Part shown: one piece after another, positions 1-10,637 of the stretch | How positions within the stretch are numbered: position 1 is the stretch's first letter | Layout of the letters: the number at the start of each line of letters is the position of its first letter | From: Silene conica | Taxonomy: Eukaryota > Streptophyta > Magnoliopsida > Caryophyllales > Caryophyllaceae | NCBI GenBank assembly: GCA_029255685.2 | Contig: CM055314.2 | Span: 6,714,399-6,778,398, forward strand | Direction of reading: 5' to 3' | Length of the DNA stretch: 64,000 nt | The notes under the pieces: generated by a model | What the model saw: the letters and a program-made list of their open reading frames with translations, nothing else | What the model was told of the DNA's origin: nothing | The model's database searches: none | Program-made: the position numbers and the translations under genes

Positions 1-462
1 ATACATTTAGATAGCCAAATGGAACCACCATCGTGAAAAACTATTTTGCTAAGGTGATTCCAGCAACAATACCAAATAATGAGCTAATGAGCTGATGAGC
101 TAACAAACTATAGAACTTCCCCTACCACTCAAAGCACACTTAGGCATCACCGCACGTGCAAAAAAAACTGAGCCTTCAGGCTGCAGGCGTGTTAAACCAA
201 AGCTCACTAGTTTGCAGCAATCAACTTGGATCCAACGTTATATCATGATAGCATATAATTCATACGGCAAGGCAGCCACTAATACTAAATCATCTAAAAT
301 TTGATTAACCCCAATCATAAATTCACAATAGCCAGTTGACATGCACAAAAGAAGTAACTATCACTCGACAATTACTGATTACATACATATTGAACACAAG
401 AAATTCATATTATAGCATTTAGATAAAAAACAATATGACTCAAACATGTAAGCAAAGAATAC

Positions 463-2376
463 CTCTGCATTGAAGTGTTGAAACGATAACGAAGCCTCGG
501 CTTTAGCATTCACAAACCGCCACTGCAAGTGCCTATTATGCAAAAGCCGTAGCAAATGAGCATCACTAATCCGATTAACCCCCACCTTGGCCACTCTCAC
601 ATCTGCCCCATAACTAAGAACTGACGGTGTGCTACCCACCACACTCCTCGCTCTTGACGGACTAGCCATTCGGCCCATCACGGTTGGGGAAGCGGGCCTG
701 CACCTATCCAATGTCATCTTACTTGGGGAGGCGGGCCTGCACCTATCCAATGCCATTTTACTTGGGGAAGCGGGTCTGTACCTATCACCAGACATCTTAC
801 TAGGGGAAGCAGGTCTGCACCTCTCCGAAGACATCTTACTTGGGGAAGCGGGTCTGTACCTATCCAATGCCATCTTACTGGGGGAAGCGGGCCTTACACT
901 CCCGCGAATTGGAGATGATAACCCTCTATTACCACTACTACTCAATGGTCTTCTAGGAGATCCCACAGGACTTTCACTCACAAACTTCTTAGCTGCAATG
1001 TTCTTTTGTGGCACAGTCATCCTAGACATTGGAGAACTCGGCTCCAAACCACGTTTTGAGTCTTGCCAATGCCTTGGGGCGACAATAAGACTCCTCCCTC
1101 CACCTTTACTACGACTGGAATTCATACTCAGAAGTGAATTACCATTTTGCGATCCTGAATTACTTCCAGATGACACACTATCTGCATCCGAACCTCGTGA
1201 CTCTAAACCCACACCGGCCACATTACTATCGTCCTTATTCCTGCTCTTACGCAATGTACCAGAATCAGAAGAGGTTGCACTCGAAGTTCGATCCAAATAC
1301 CGCAATTCTAGACCCACATTGGCCACACTACCATCATCCTTATCCCCAATTTTACGCAATGTACACGAATCAGACGACGTTCTACTCAACTTGTGGTCCA
1401 AATTCCGCGGTTCTAAACCCATACCAGACACATTACCATCATCCTTAATCCCACTTTTCCGCAATGTACTCAAATCAGTAGCCATTTCATTTGAATTTCG
1501 AACCAAAATCCGAGTCTCGGAATCCGAACTAGCCACATTACCATCATCCTTAATCCTACTTTTTCGCAATGTAGCCGAATCAATTGACATTGCATTCGAA
1601 TTCCTCTCCCCACTAACCAAAGACTCTTTCAACGCCCTAACCACTTTACCAGATCCAAGATCAACACTCCGACTCATCGACACAACCCGAGCCGGCCATG
1701 GCTGATCACTCGGCCGTGTATTCTCCCCCGCTTTCCACGGTGTCCCTGAATTCCTCCTCTCCGGCGTCGCTCTCCTTAACCCCGGTGTCCCCGACCCCGG
1801 CGTTGAAACCGAACTCGAATTAACCACCGGTTTAACACTCTTAACCCTCGGCACCGCATACGACTCCCCCTGAAACGAAACCGAAAGACTTCTCGAAGAC
1901 GACACCAACATCTTCGCCGCCGCCGAGATTTTGGGAGTCGCCGGTCGGCGTCGCTCCGCCGACACCGCACGCTTAATCGCCGGAGAATCACCTCCTATCG
2001 TCCCCGTCCTCGTCGTCGGCGTACGCGGCCGGGACGGTGAAGGAGACGGACATCGCCGAACCGACGGCGTTTGATTCGATAAATTAGTCGCTGACGACGA
2101 AGAAGAAGAATTCGACGTAGACGAAGAAGATGAAATCGACAAATACCTTGAACTAACTTCTCGCGATTTAGGCCGACGATACTGAGCTCCTCCTCCACCA
2201 CCTCCTCCAGCTACAATTCCGCCATTGTTATTACTATCGCGATTACTACTATCCTTCTCAGATTGCAACAATGGAGGACGCCTAGGATTAGACGGAAACC
2301 TAGTACCAGGAGTAGACGACGTAGTTTTGAGAATCGGTGCTGGCGTAGTTGAGCCTGCTGCTACAACCATTATCAT
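463..2376 (-). CDS. QWRF motif-containing protein, exon 1 only (gene continues left of the window)
   Basis: Exon 1 encodes 638 residues from ATG at 2376 and ends at 463 before a GT donor (462-461); an uninterrupted frame beyond it is intron. The protein is basic, rich in Ser, Pro and Arg, and carries the family signature HLQWRF (QWRF at about residues 618-621) near the exon end. An Arg/Ser-rich N-terminus, an SRYLS motif and a WPARVV patch also fit. Family members such as plant AUGMIN subunit 8, ENDOSPERM DEFECTIVE 1 and SNOWY COTYLEDON 3 bind microtubules; that role here is inferred from the motif. The Met at residue 3 is an equally good start. Two internal repeat blocks lengthen the disordered part. 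Later exons, including the conserved C-terminal helical domain, are not in the window and no second exon is visible in 1-460. Which paralogue it is cannot be told. Confidence 0.9.
680..895 (-). repeat. 13-residue coding tandem repeat in the QWRF gene
   Basis: Five full 39-bp units and one partial encode RPASPSKM followed by variable LDRY/SERC-type endings. The unit stays in frame, so the array changes protein length without breaking it. The Ser-Pro and Lys/Arg content would suit a phosphorylatable microtubule-binding stretch (inference). Confidence 0.9.
1180..1600 (-). repeat. Second coding repeat in the QWRF gene, about 33 residues x 4
   Basis: Four degenerate copies share the core TLRKS-x-x-KDDGNV followed by a variable spacer. 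Copies are more diverged than the 13-residue array, suggesting an older expansion. Confidence 0.8.
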
Positions 2377-2690
2377 CGACCATCAAATCAAATCAAAAAC
2401 CCTAACAAATCGCAACGAAGAATCAATTAAATTGATCGTAATCTTTCAAATTAAGGGTTAGGTAAAGAGGAGAGAGAGGGAAATTGGGGAAAATGGGGAA
2501 ATTAGGTTAAAATTGATTATTATTATTACTTAAAGAGGAGTAAAGGATGGAAAGAATAGTGTTAAAGAAGACCGTTACAAGAGGGAAGGGAGAAGAAAGG
2601 GGGAAGAGAAAATGGAGAAAATGGAGAAGTAGTGATTATGTGTGTGTGTGATTTAGTGGTGATTTTGCGGTTGTTAAGGCTTAATTACTA
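2377..2690 (-). promoter_or_regulatory. 5' leader and proximal promoter of the QWRF gene
   Basis: Directly upstream of the start is a purine-rich stretch on the plus strand (pyrimidine-rich in the sense strand), typical of a plant 5' leader. No TATA box or transcription start can be fixed by eye. Confidence 0.35.
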
Positions 2691-2694
2691 CTTA

Positions 2695-3365
2695 ATCTTT
2701 GGTGTATTTTTAGTCATTTTTTTAGTTTTACAAGTAACTAACTAAAAAATTATTTATTCGGTTCAAGTTTCGAGGGAGAATGTATGTTTTGTAGATATTT
2801 CTCTTTGTGTAAATCAATTAGAGCTGTTATGATTTGACTTATGGGTTGGCTCGAGAGTTGAGAGTGGCTAGCCTTGACACGGTTTTGTGCTCCAAACTCT
2901 AAGTGGGCGTGTAGGGAGAGTGAGCTTGTTCCCTGGTTGAGTCGAGCTGGCTATAAATTAATTGTGGATTAGAGTGTGGGCGAGTTGATTAGTACGAGGA
3001 CCACTTTTTTTCCTTTTTTGGGGTGTTTGTTCCTAAATAATCACCAAAGATCTTTGGTGTATATTTTTAGTAATTTTAGTAACTAATATTGTTTATTGGG
3101 TTCAAATTTCGAGGAAGAATGAATGTTTCGTGGATATTTTTTCTTTTGTGAATCGGTTAGAGGTGGTGATGAATTATGATTCATTAGTTGGCTTGAGAGT
3201 CGAGAGAGGTCAGCTTTGGCACGGGTTTGTGCTCCAAACTCTAAGTGGGCATGTAGGGAGGGTGAGCAATTGAGCATGTTCCCTGGTCGGATCGAGCTGG
3301 CTAGGTGTTGAGTATGAATCAGAGTGTGCACGGTTTGAGTAGTGCGGGGAACACTTTTTTTATCG
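2695..3365. repeat. Two-copy tandem duplication, about 350 bp per copy
   Basis: Copy 1 (about 2695-3020) and copy 2 (about 3048-3365) share many blocks in order, including CTTTGGTGTAT, the words TGTGCTCCAAACTCTAAGTG and GTTCCCTGG, and ACACTTTTTT-like ends. They differ by substitutions and small indels, so the duplication is not recent. No coding capacity is evident. Confidence 0.8.
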
Positions 3366-5175
3366 TGTTTTGGGGCGAGGTAAACTGGAAAGATGGGAAT
3401 GGGCTGATACGGTTAATGTGTGAGTTAGGCAACCCATGCCATTCCGTTGGTCCAACCGTCGAGACAGAATGTGCCATCGTTGTTGACTTGTTGGCTCTTG
3501 TCTCTAAAAATTAAGTTTAATTAACAAGTCTTGAACATGGGTTGTGTAGCTTTTAATTAAACAATGACATATTAACGGACTCGTTTACTACTATGTAAAA
3601 CTTCTTGATATTTGTCGGTATACGACTACAAAAGTTGAGGACTATATTGTAAAGCTCCACGCAACTAAGTTACTCCTCTTTTCAAATAAACTCTTATTTA
3701 AATTTCAAGTATAGAAATGTTTTTAAAAATTGTTTGAATCATAACAAATTTCTTCAAACATTAATTTCATCATAATATTAAAAGAAATCCTTTAATTTTA
3801 GGAAGTTTTATTTGACGAGGGTTGGAAGTAATTAGCTTTTGACTTCCCGAAATGAGTGTAGAAATTTTTTATTGTATTCTCTCTAATTTACTATAGACTA
3901 TACTTTGTATAATTTTTATGTTTTGACTTCGTAAAATTTTGACCTCAAATATTTTAAAAATTAACTAAAAAATATCTTTTTAAAAATTATATTTTGTTTA
4001 AAAAAACAGTTTTTTTAACACGTGTCCGGAGCCCGGAGACACATTAATAACCTAAATGTAGAAATATTTACAAGATATTCGCATATATATTCAATTATGA
4101 ACGCATTTTTACCATAATTAGTGAGAATATCGAGTAAATCTTACCATATTTAAATTGTTATTGCATATCCTCAGAAGTCAAAACACACGTCAAAAAATCC
4201 GCTTTAAAAAATGTATAATTTTTTAGAAATTGAAGGAAGTAGACAATAAATCAATAATAGTTGTCCATTGTACTATCTATCAATGATCAATGATGGTATA
4301 TGATACTCGTGATTTCATTGAACACAAATTCACCTTCCCACTAACAAAGTTAGTCAATGTAACTGGGCCTGTGTCTGGGTCTGGTCCTGGGCCTGGGTCT
4401 GCTCCTGGGCCTGGGTCTGGTCCTGGGCGTGGGCTAACAGAAAAGTCCTGAACGAAAGAGTGGGGTGATCCACATGATTCCATAGGCCATAGATACCTTA
4501 GCATCAAAGCCATCTCAATATGTGTCTTGTTCTTTTAGATTGAAACCGTCTAAGCTGAATTGAAATTAATGGAGTTGAAGTAAACTGATCATAATAAATT
4601 TGAACAGAATCGAATTTAAGTAAAGAGTTAAATTATGAAAAGAAAAATTGAGTTGAACTAAACCAAACTGAATTTAATCGATTTGAATTGAGCTAAAATT
4701 AAGTCCAAAAGAACAGGGTCTAAGTACCAGTACATTGAGCTCAACCTTGTTTGCAAACAAAGCTCGAGCTTCCACCACTCAAACTCAATGAGTTTCGAGC
4801 TGATTATAAGCTCAAATTCAAATTTCCGAGCTCATTCAAGTTCCAGCTAAGTCAGGTTTGACACTCACATGTAATTGTTCGGTTAACTTGAGCAAGTTGT
4901 AAATAGTGGTTAACAAAACCCGCATCATCATTAAATACATAAACACTTACATTTTTAAATTTGTGTAAGCCATATAGTGTCGCTATTGAAAAAGGAGAAA
5001 TTTTCCGGTATATCGCCTATCGGGTGTACCATGTCATCTCGTGAAAGAGCTTAAGTGTAACATTCCATCATGATAAATTTCATCAGTATAATAACATTCA
5101 TGTACTCAGAAATTATACAAGCAATATAGCAATGAGATGAATTATCATACATGAATAATGCAAACTATCTCCATG
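3366..5175. other. Intergenic, no gene recognised
   Basis: AT-rich spacer with short frames only. The one distinctive block is the 18-bp minisatellite at 4361-4440. I saw no exon, RNA gene or bounded transposon. Confidence 0.6.
4361..4440. repeat. G/C-rich minisatellite, 18-bp unit
   Basis: Repeats of GGTCCTGGGCCTGGGTCT with small variations. It reads as a Pro-Gly-Asp-rich frame on the minus strand, but that is a consequence of the repeat rather than evidence of a gene. Confidence 0.85.
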
Positions 5176-5339
5176 CAATGGTGGAGTCGGGATTTTAACT
5201 TACCGCTAGTGAATGAGTAATAGTATAATATAAACTTGGAAAAAGTTCGAGAATTTTAACTAAAACTTGGAAATTTGTATTTGTTCAGCGGGGACGAGCG
5301 CCCCTGCTAACGCTCCCCACGCTCCACCTCCCGCCAGTG
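5176..5339. mobile_element. hAT-type MITE, 164 bp
   Basis: Imperfect terminal inverted repeats (CAATGGTGGAG at the left, CTCCCGCCAGTG at the right) enclose a non-coding interior. Flanking 8-mers (5168-5175 and 5340-5347) match at six of eight positions, as expected for an aged 8-bp hAT duplication. It is a relative of the copy at 15101-15253. Confidence 0.75.
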
Positions 5340-6575
5340 TGTACATGTACTAGTTGAATCAAATGGCTTGTCAACATTTTATCAGCAAATCAACAGCCCC
5401 GACTACTCGACAACGAATCAGAGGCTCATTACAACAAACAGAAGCAGTCGATATGACTCGACATCTTTAGTCTTTTACCGTAATCTTGCTCGCTTCTTCA
5501 ATCCTTCACCAACCCGTCTACCATAACAACGGAGTGAGTCTTTGTTGGGAGTCGAGCCTTTCGGCCTCTCTGTCGCGTAAAGAAACTTGATGGCTTGATC
5601 CGGTTTACTCTCATCGCCAAACCTTTTCACGACAGTCCCGGTATAGCATTTCCATCCTTTAGACCACCTCGGCTTCTTTGGAGAACTATGACCAGGCCTT
5701 CCCACAGAACTTTCCCGATAACACCTACAGCCTCGTTAACTTGCCCGTCACCAGAAACTTATAGCTATCTCTATCAGATCAACAACAGTCAGCCGTGACG
5801 GTTCTTATCCTGGAAAACCTGCAAAACTAAGCCTGAGCTGCTAATCGGACATAGAGCATCCATTAACAGATGACAGAAAAAGTTTTCAAGCTTAGACTCT
5901 TTTAGCATTAACACAGTCAAATTCAGGTAACCGTTTATATATACAGTCGGCGTCAATCAGCATCACAGTCGTTGCATAGACTGTAAAAATACCTGAAAAC
6001 ACTGAATAAAACCGACTAGAGGTTCCAAGTATATTGATCATTGATCATGGTGGTGTAAACAGCACCATTATGCCGATAATTTGGAAACCTGGTTCAGGCT
6101 TCATTTAAGCTGCGCGAGCGAGCTGAGTCTGATTCCGAAGCCTTGGCCACCTTACAACCATGATCAAGTGACAAGCGGACAAGCTGAGCAAACGGTATCA
6201 GAACTTTATTTGAAACTTCCCTTTTTTTAGATCGACCATAAACGCAAGGGTGGTCCGACATAGCCAGGGGACTGGCATCCTCTACGCAAGGGTGGTCCAA
6301 TTAATCACACCCGTAATAGCAACAAACGTCTTTTTCCAATAAATACGCGATCTAATCCCTATTGAAATGACTCAAAAAGAACAAGGACTCTGAGCTAAAA
6401 TAGCTCAATAACAACCCTCCAATACAAAAACAAAAACCCCAGTTTAAACTGTTTCGAACTAAATTAAATATAAATGATCCGTTTACCAGGTCTACCCATT
6501 ATAAAGCATTCACGCATAGCGTTGTGTTTCTCTGTCTCTAGCCTCCCCGTCGCACTCATTTATTACACTAGTCCA
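5340..6575. other. Intergenic with two unassigned minus-strand frames
   Basis: The minus-strand frame ending at 5475 (about 85 codons, opened by a stop near 5735) is basic and less AT-rich than its surroundings, with a WSKGWKCYTG stretch and a KKRARLR tail. A second frame (6094-6300) contains a DHPCV repeat generated by a short DNA repeat. I recognise neither and see no convincing splice structure; they may be relics. Confidence 0.35.
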
Positions 6576-6591
6576 TCCTAATCCCGCATTT

Positions 6592-6791
6592 ATTTTTTTA
6601 GGACGAGGGATTTAATCCCCCGGGCCCATGCATTCCCGCACCACCAAATGGACCATGTAAGCCACCCTTTGGCGGCTGCAGTGGCCAAGTGGGCATCGCC
6701 CCAGCTGGTAATTGAATCTGAGACCTCTCAACTCCTGCATTTCTGCAAGTTTTAAGGTTTAACTCAGTTACCACTGAACTAACACCTTGGT
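6592..6791 (-). mobile_element. tRNA-derived SINE, 200 bp
   Basis: Flanked by a 16-bp direct repeat (6576-6591 and 6792-6807) with one mismatch, TCCTAATCCYGCATTT. On the minus strand it starts with an A-box-like TAGTTCAGTGG, has a degraded B-box-like AGATTCAATTA about 50 bases later, and ends in an A-rich tail. There are no terminal inverted repeats. Long target duplication, tRNA-like head and A-tail together support a SINE mobilised by a LINE. Confidence 0.75.
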
Positions 6792-6807
6792 TCCTAATCC
6801 TGCATTT

Positions 6808-7017
6808 GATTACCTCTAACGTTGTTATATGAGTTTCTTCGTACTTTGATAAAACTATATAGGAATTGTGGGGCGAAATTACATAGTAACCCGTGCATCA
6901 TAAACACATTACTCTATACTCATACAAGATCGTGTCATAGGACGTATAGCGACTTATCGAAGCACGATTGATTTCACCAAATGAAAGCAACAATAACCAT
7001 ACTACGTATGGTGACGC
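6808..7017. other. Intergenic spacer
   Basis: Short AT-rich spacer between the SINE and the next MITE. Nothing recognised. Confidence 0.6.
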
Positions 7018-7023
7018 TTGTGA

Positions 7024-7209
7024 GCTATGTTACCCCGACTCTTCTAATTCCTTCACGTACACGTGTCCGACACTCGACACTTGGACAAGGGTATGACACT
7101 TTGACACCTCATTTTAATCCAAAATATACATATTTTTCATAAATGGCCGAGTCCGACACTTGGACACGCACAAATGTCGATCCTTCTAAACGAGTCTGAG
7201 CAACATAGC
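7024..7209. mobile_element. MITE, 186 bp, ends GCTATGTT
   Basis: Terminal inverted repeats of about 20 bp (left GCTATGTTACCCCGACTC, right reverse complement GCTATGTTGCTCAGACTC) flanked by an exact 6-bp direct repeat TTGTGA (7018-7023, 7210-7215). The duplication may be part of a degraded 8-bp one. Superfamily is left open. Confidence 0.75.
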
Positions 7210-7479
7210 TTGTGAGTGTAGTTTAACTTAGAAGGATCTTAAACGAGAACTTTTACAAAACTTCAGGAAGTGCATCTGTGGCTCTGTGCATAGAAGAGTC
7301 CCATGCAAGATTAGCATTGAATGAGGTTCTGCAAATTAAACAAGGAATGGAAGGCTGCACAATTCACAGTGTTAGTAGGTAAACTTACTTCTTTTCTTTC
7401 ATTTATTACACTTTGCATTCAATTCTATCATTTAATTCAAACACACAAACTACAAAACAACAAAAACAATACAATAATA

Positions 7480-8080
7480 AGTCTCTTTTAAGACGAAAAT
7501 TCTGTCTTAAGATGAAAACGGGTCAGACATGCTCCCACTTGCATATATTGATACACAGGATAAACAATACGATACATCTTTTTTTTGTCTAATCTATTTA
7601 TACTTGAACCGTTTTAAATTTACAGAAAATGCACGCAGTACCCTTGAGGTTTGACCTTTTTCTTGTCTAATCTATATACCTCCTGGTTACGATCTCAGAA
7701 AGTTACGACTTTTTTTTCAAATCGATCATCTTTTCAAGAACCGCGACTTGAAAAAAAAATGCGGGGTTTGGAATTCCTGATCAAGAAATATGGTCACTCA
7801 AAGTTTGTTTGGTCAAAGAACCTATGACATACAATAACTCCTAGCCACGAGATCCAAATACGATATTTTTTTTTCTCAAATTGTAGTTCTCGAAAATATC
7901 ATCGATTTGAAAAAAAAAAATATTACTTTTTGAACTCGTAAACACGAGTTATGGCCACTTAAAGTTTTCCGGATCAAAAAATTGGGCATTTCGAGCAAAG
8001 TATCGTACCCCCAGGAGACCGCGTGCAATTTCTGTTAAGTTTAAAACAGATATTATCGTCTTAAACATGAATTTGCGGGA
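7480..8080. mobile_element. Possible outer MITE interrupted by the 7623-8034 element
   Basis: The left flank (AAGTCTCTTTTAAGACG) and the reverse complement of the right flank (AAATTCATGTTTAAGACG) form imperfect inverted repeats resembling the ~190-bp MITE family at 58-64 kb. I could not find a clear target duplication, so the boundaries are approximate. Confidence 0.4.
7623..8034. mobile_element. Mutator-type MITE, 412 bp
   Basis: Inverted ends CAGAAAATGCACGC and GCGTGCAATTTCTG are flanked by 9-bp repeats TTAAATTTA (7614-7622) and TTAAGTTTA (8035-8043), one mismatch. Its interior is clearly related to the element at 23558-24842. No coding capacity. Confidence 0.85.
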
Positions 8081-8395
8081 TTAAACAATCAAACAATTAA
8101 TTTCTATTATTTATTGCTCAACTTATTTAAACAGATTGAAACAACCACATGTCATCTTTCATTATTAACCTTACACAAAATATATTATTATAATCTTATT
8201 AACATCATTTATAATTTTATAAATACTTCCAACATTTTGGACTGCAGTATGGGCATGGGAATAATATCATAACTATATCAAAAATTGAAAACCATAGATT
8301 TCTTCTAAATCTTTCTTTCCATTTTTATACTTTTCCATTTTTCTCTATCTCCCAAATCTTACATAGTTACATTGGATTAGAATCGGGTTTCAGTG

Positions 8396-9795
8396 ATGAA
8401 GATGGTTGTGTGTTCATGCATGTGGGTCTTCATACTGTTCTCCATTTTTGCTTATGGTAAGTACTGACCCTTTTATTTGAATAAAAAAGTTACCTCTTGT
8501 TTACAGACAGTAACTTAAAACCGTCTCTTTGTACTGCTAACACATGGGTAAGATTGTGTACTTCCGACTTCATTCCCTGCAATATATCAGAGAGTTGTTG
8601 AGATACTGCCATAATGTTAACATGCTTACTAGTTTTACAGACAGTAATTTGAAACCGTCTCTTTGTAATGCTAACACATGGGTAAGGTTGTGTACTTCCG
8701 ACTTCATACCCTGCAATATATCAGTTACACATATTTGTCAGCGTCTCGGCGACTGTGAGTTGGAGATCAGGGGATGGATGGATACAGATACGGTCATACA
8801 GGGGACAGACAGAATAGATTAGATTAAAATCAGTAAATGCAGTGCTGCTTACCTACTCACTTACACAGCATTATGACAGCATTAAGGTTTTGCAGGTGAA
8901 CTAATTGCTGGCAGTGATCATTCAATGACGAATGCTGTGACAGGCCGGCTTTTGAAGGTAACTAATTCTACTTTCATTTTAGTTTAACCATGGTACTACA
9001 GAGCAGTATGAGTTAGTCGCGACAACTGCGACTAACCGTGGCAAGGCATTTACTACAACCGTATAGCAAGTCTTGTTTTGACCTCTATCAATTGTTTGGT
9101 AAAATATAAACTTCACAGGCTTAAGTGTCGATATTTCATACCATCATGGGCGAACCCACCTAGTAGCAAGGGGTGACGGCCGCTATCCCAAACTTAAAAA
9201 AATTAGTTTAGAAGACGGATTTTTGCTACCCAAAAGTACAATAAACATCTTGTGGTTCAATGGTAAAAGCTTTAAATTCCCACCCATTGGTCCTGGGTTC
9301 GCCCTGCATACCATGCATCAACCCTTTTTACAGTTAGGAGGATCTGGGCGGTCTAGCATTTTTCCGAAGTATTTGGCTTGAGTGTGCAGTGACTGAGTAG
9401 CGAGTGTTACAAGCCATAGGTGAATGGTATGAATCCGGGCTCTTTACCAGTAAGTGAGAGCCTGTAAGACACCGGGATTAACGTAACTATAAGCTTTTAT
9501 CCGACAATCACAAAAGAAAAGCTTGTTTTGATTTGTTTACCAGGAACCAGGAGATGGGTATGCCGTTGACAACGGGATGGATGAAGCCCTGAACTTGGAA
9601 GACTATCGCCCTAACGATCCAAGCCCCAGTTCAAAAGCTTCAGTGAAACCACGACCTATAGAGCACGGCACCCCTATGATGCCTTACATTCCAACCCCGA
9701 AACCTTCACCTCCTGATCATTCTGGTGAAGATGGATCTGAGGACTCTGACGCGTCACCTTCCGGTCATTCAGACGATGATGGGTCTGATCCTTGA
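8396..9795 (+). CDS. Small secreted peptide precursor, 124 aa, three exons
   Basis: Exons 8396-8456, 8896-8957 and 9544-9795 join in phase (61+62+252 nt) to 124 residues and a stop; all introns are GT-AG. The first 20 residues (MKMVVCSCMWVF then ILFSIFAYG) form a signal peptide spanning exon 1. Exon 2 ends in GRLLK. Exon 3 has an acidic segment followed by LEDYRPNDPSPSSKASVKP and then RPIEHGTPMMPYIP, ending in a Pro/Ser/Asp-rich tail. Signal peptide, acidic Asp-Tyr that could be sulphated, and Pro-rich downstream segment are traits of plant tyrosine-sulphated peptide hormones (CIF, PSY, RGF/GLV); the arrangement does not match any of these consensus motifs exactly, so the family is left open. 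Intron 1 holds a tandem repeat, intron 2 a hAT-type MITE. Confidence 0.75.
8500..8720 (+). repeat. Two-copy tandem repeat in intron 1 of the peptide gene, period 134 bp
   Basis: About 88 bp beginning TTTACAGACAGTAA and ending CCCTGCAATATATCAG occur at about 8500-8590 and 8634-8720 with few differences. A continuous frame over the second copy (8544-8822) is produced by the repeat and is not taken as coding. Confidence 0.9.
9145..9306. mobile_element. hAT-type MITE, 162 bp, in intron 2 of the peptide gene
   Basis: Ends CATGGGCGAACCCA and TGGGTTCGCCCTG are inverted repeats of 13 bp with one mismatch. They are flanked by an exact 8-bp duplication CATACCAT (9137-9144 and 9307-9314), as hAT elements make. 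Confidence 0.85.
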
Positions 9796-10637
9796 TCTTG
9801 GAATGTAACTAAAGATCATCGCTACAATTTCCTTGTACGAATTAGTAAATAACCACGGGTCAATTTTCATGTTCTTATCTCATGGCTTGTATTATCACGG
9901 TTTAAGATTGCAGATACGACTCTTTAGTAGTACTTCCGTGAATTATCGTGTATGTTATTATCAAGTTCTAATCGTAATATTATTTTGTTTCGCATGACTT
10001 CCCATCTCGTACCAAATTCCTTTCCGAAATTTAAGGATTTTCCATAAATAGAATTGGTGTGCATGGGGAAGTCATTTCCCAAATTAGTTTCAACTTACCA
10101 AGGAGCCGGGAGACGCTTCTTCCGATTTTGACAGGGAAAAAACGAAATCTGTGACGCACGAAATCACGACACAACGTTTAGCCAAGGCTCGACTACCGAC
10201 AGATCTCAAAAACAATTGTGAACTCCGGCAATGATGGAAATACAGATTTCCTAACTTGGGTTTTATATCCCTAATTTACATCCTGTATCCTGTAATACAA
10301 AATACCGGCAATGTAAAACAAAAACAAAAACAAAAAACAGTATTCAGTATCCGAAGCAAATTCACCCTGTTCAATCACTTGGTAGACTGCTTTAGACGGA
10401 AAACTTATAAAATACGGAATTACTTTTTCACAAAATATATAACGTTGTTGATTAAAGTTACCCAGTTACCAAATACAAACACTCGGTAATAACACACATT
10501 AGGAATGACGACATTCATATAGAGTAGTTACTTAATATAGAACAACAGAACATATCACAAGCTTCCAAATTAAAAAGGTGTAGATATCCGTCTCTCAAGT
10601 CTCACAAGAGTCACATTGCAAAGTCGGGTATCAGTTC
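9796..10637. other. Spacer between converging peptide and C2H2 genes
   Basis: Contains the 3' ends of both flanking genes. No exon or bounded repeat recognised; one AT-rich frame at 10256-10489 looks random. Confidence 0.6.

Noticed and set aside
629-1705. 358-codon plus-strand frame
   Set aside because: It is the antisense shadow of the QWRF exon; its repeats mirror the minus-strand coding repeats.
4280-4513. Pro/Gly/Asp-rich small protein on the minus strand
   Set aside because: The frame exists only because of an 18-bp minisatellite; no flanking splice sites or coding texture.
8544-8822. 92-codon plus-strand frame in intron 1 of the peptide gene
   Set aside because: Made of two tandem DNA repeats and lies between well-phased exons.
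9240-9306. SINE or tRNA reading (A-box-like TGGTTCAATGG, B-box-like GGTTCGCCC)
   Set aside because: The region is fully explained as the right half of a hAT-type MITE with 13-bp inverted ends and an exact 8-bp duplication; no tRNA fold is evident.
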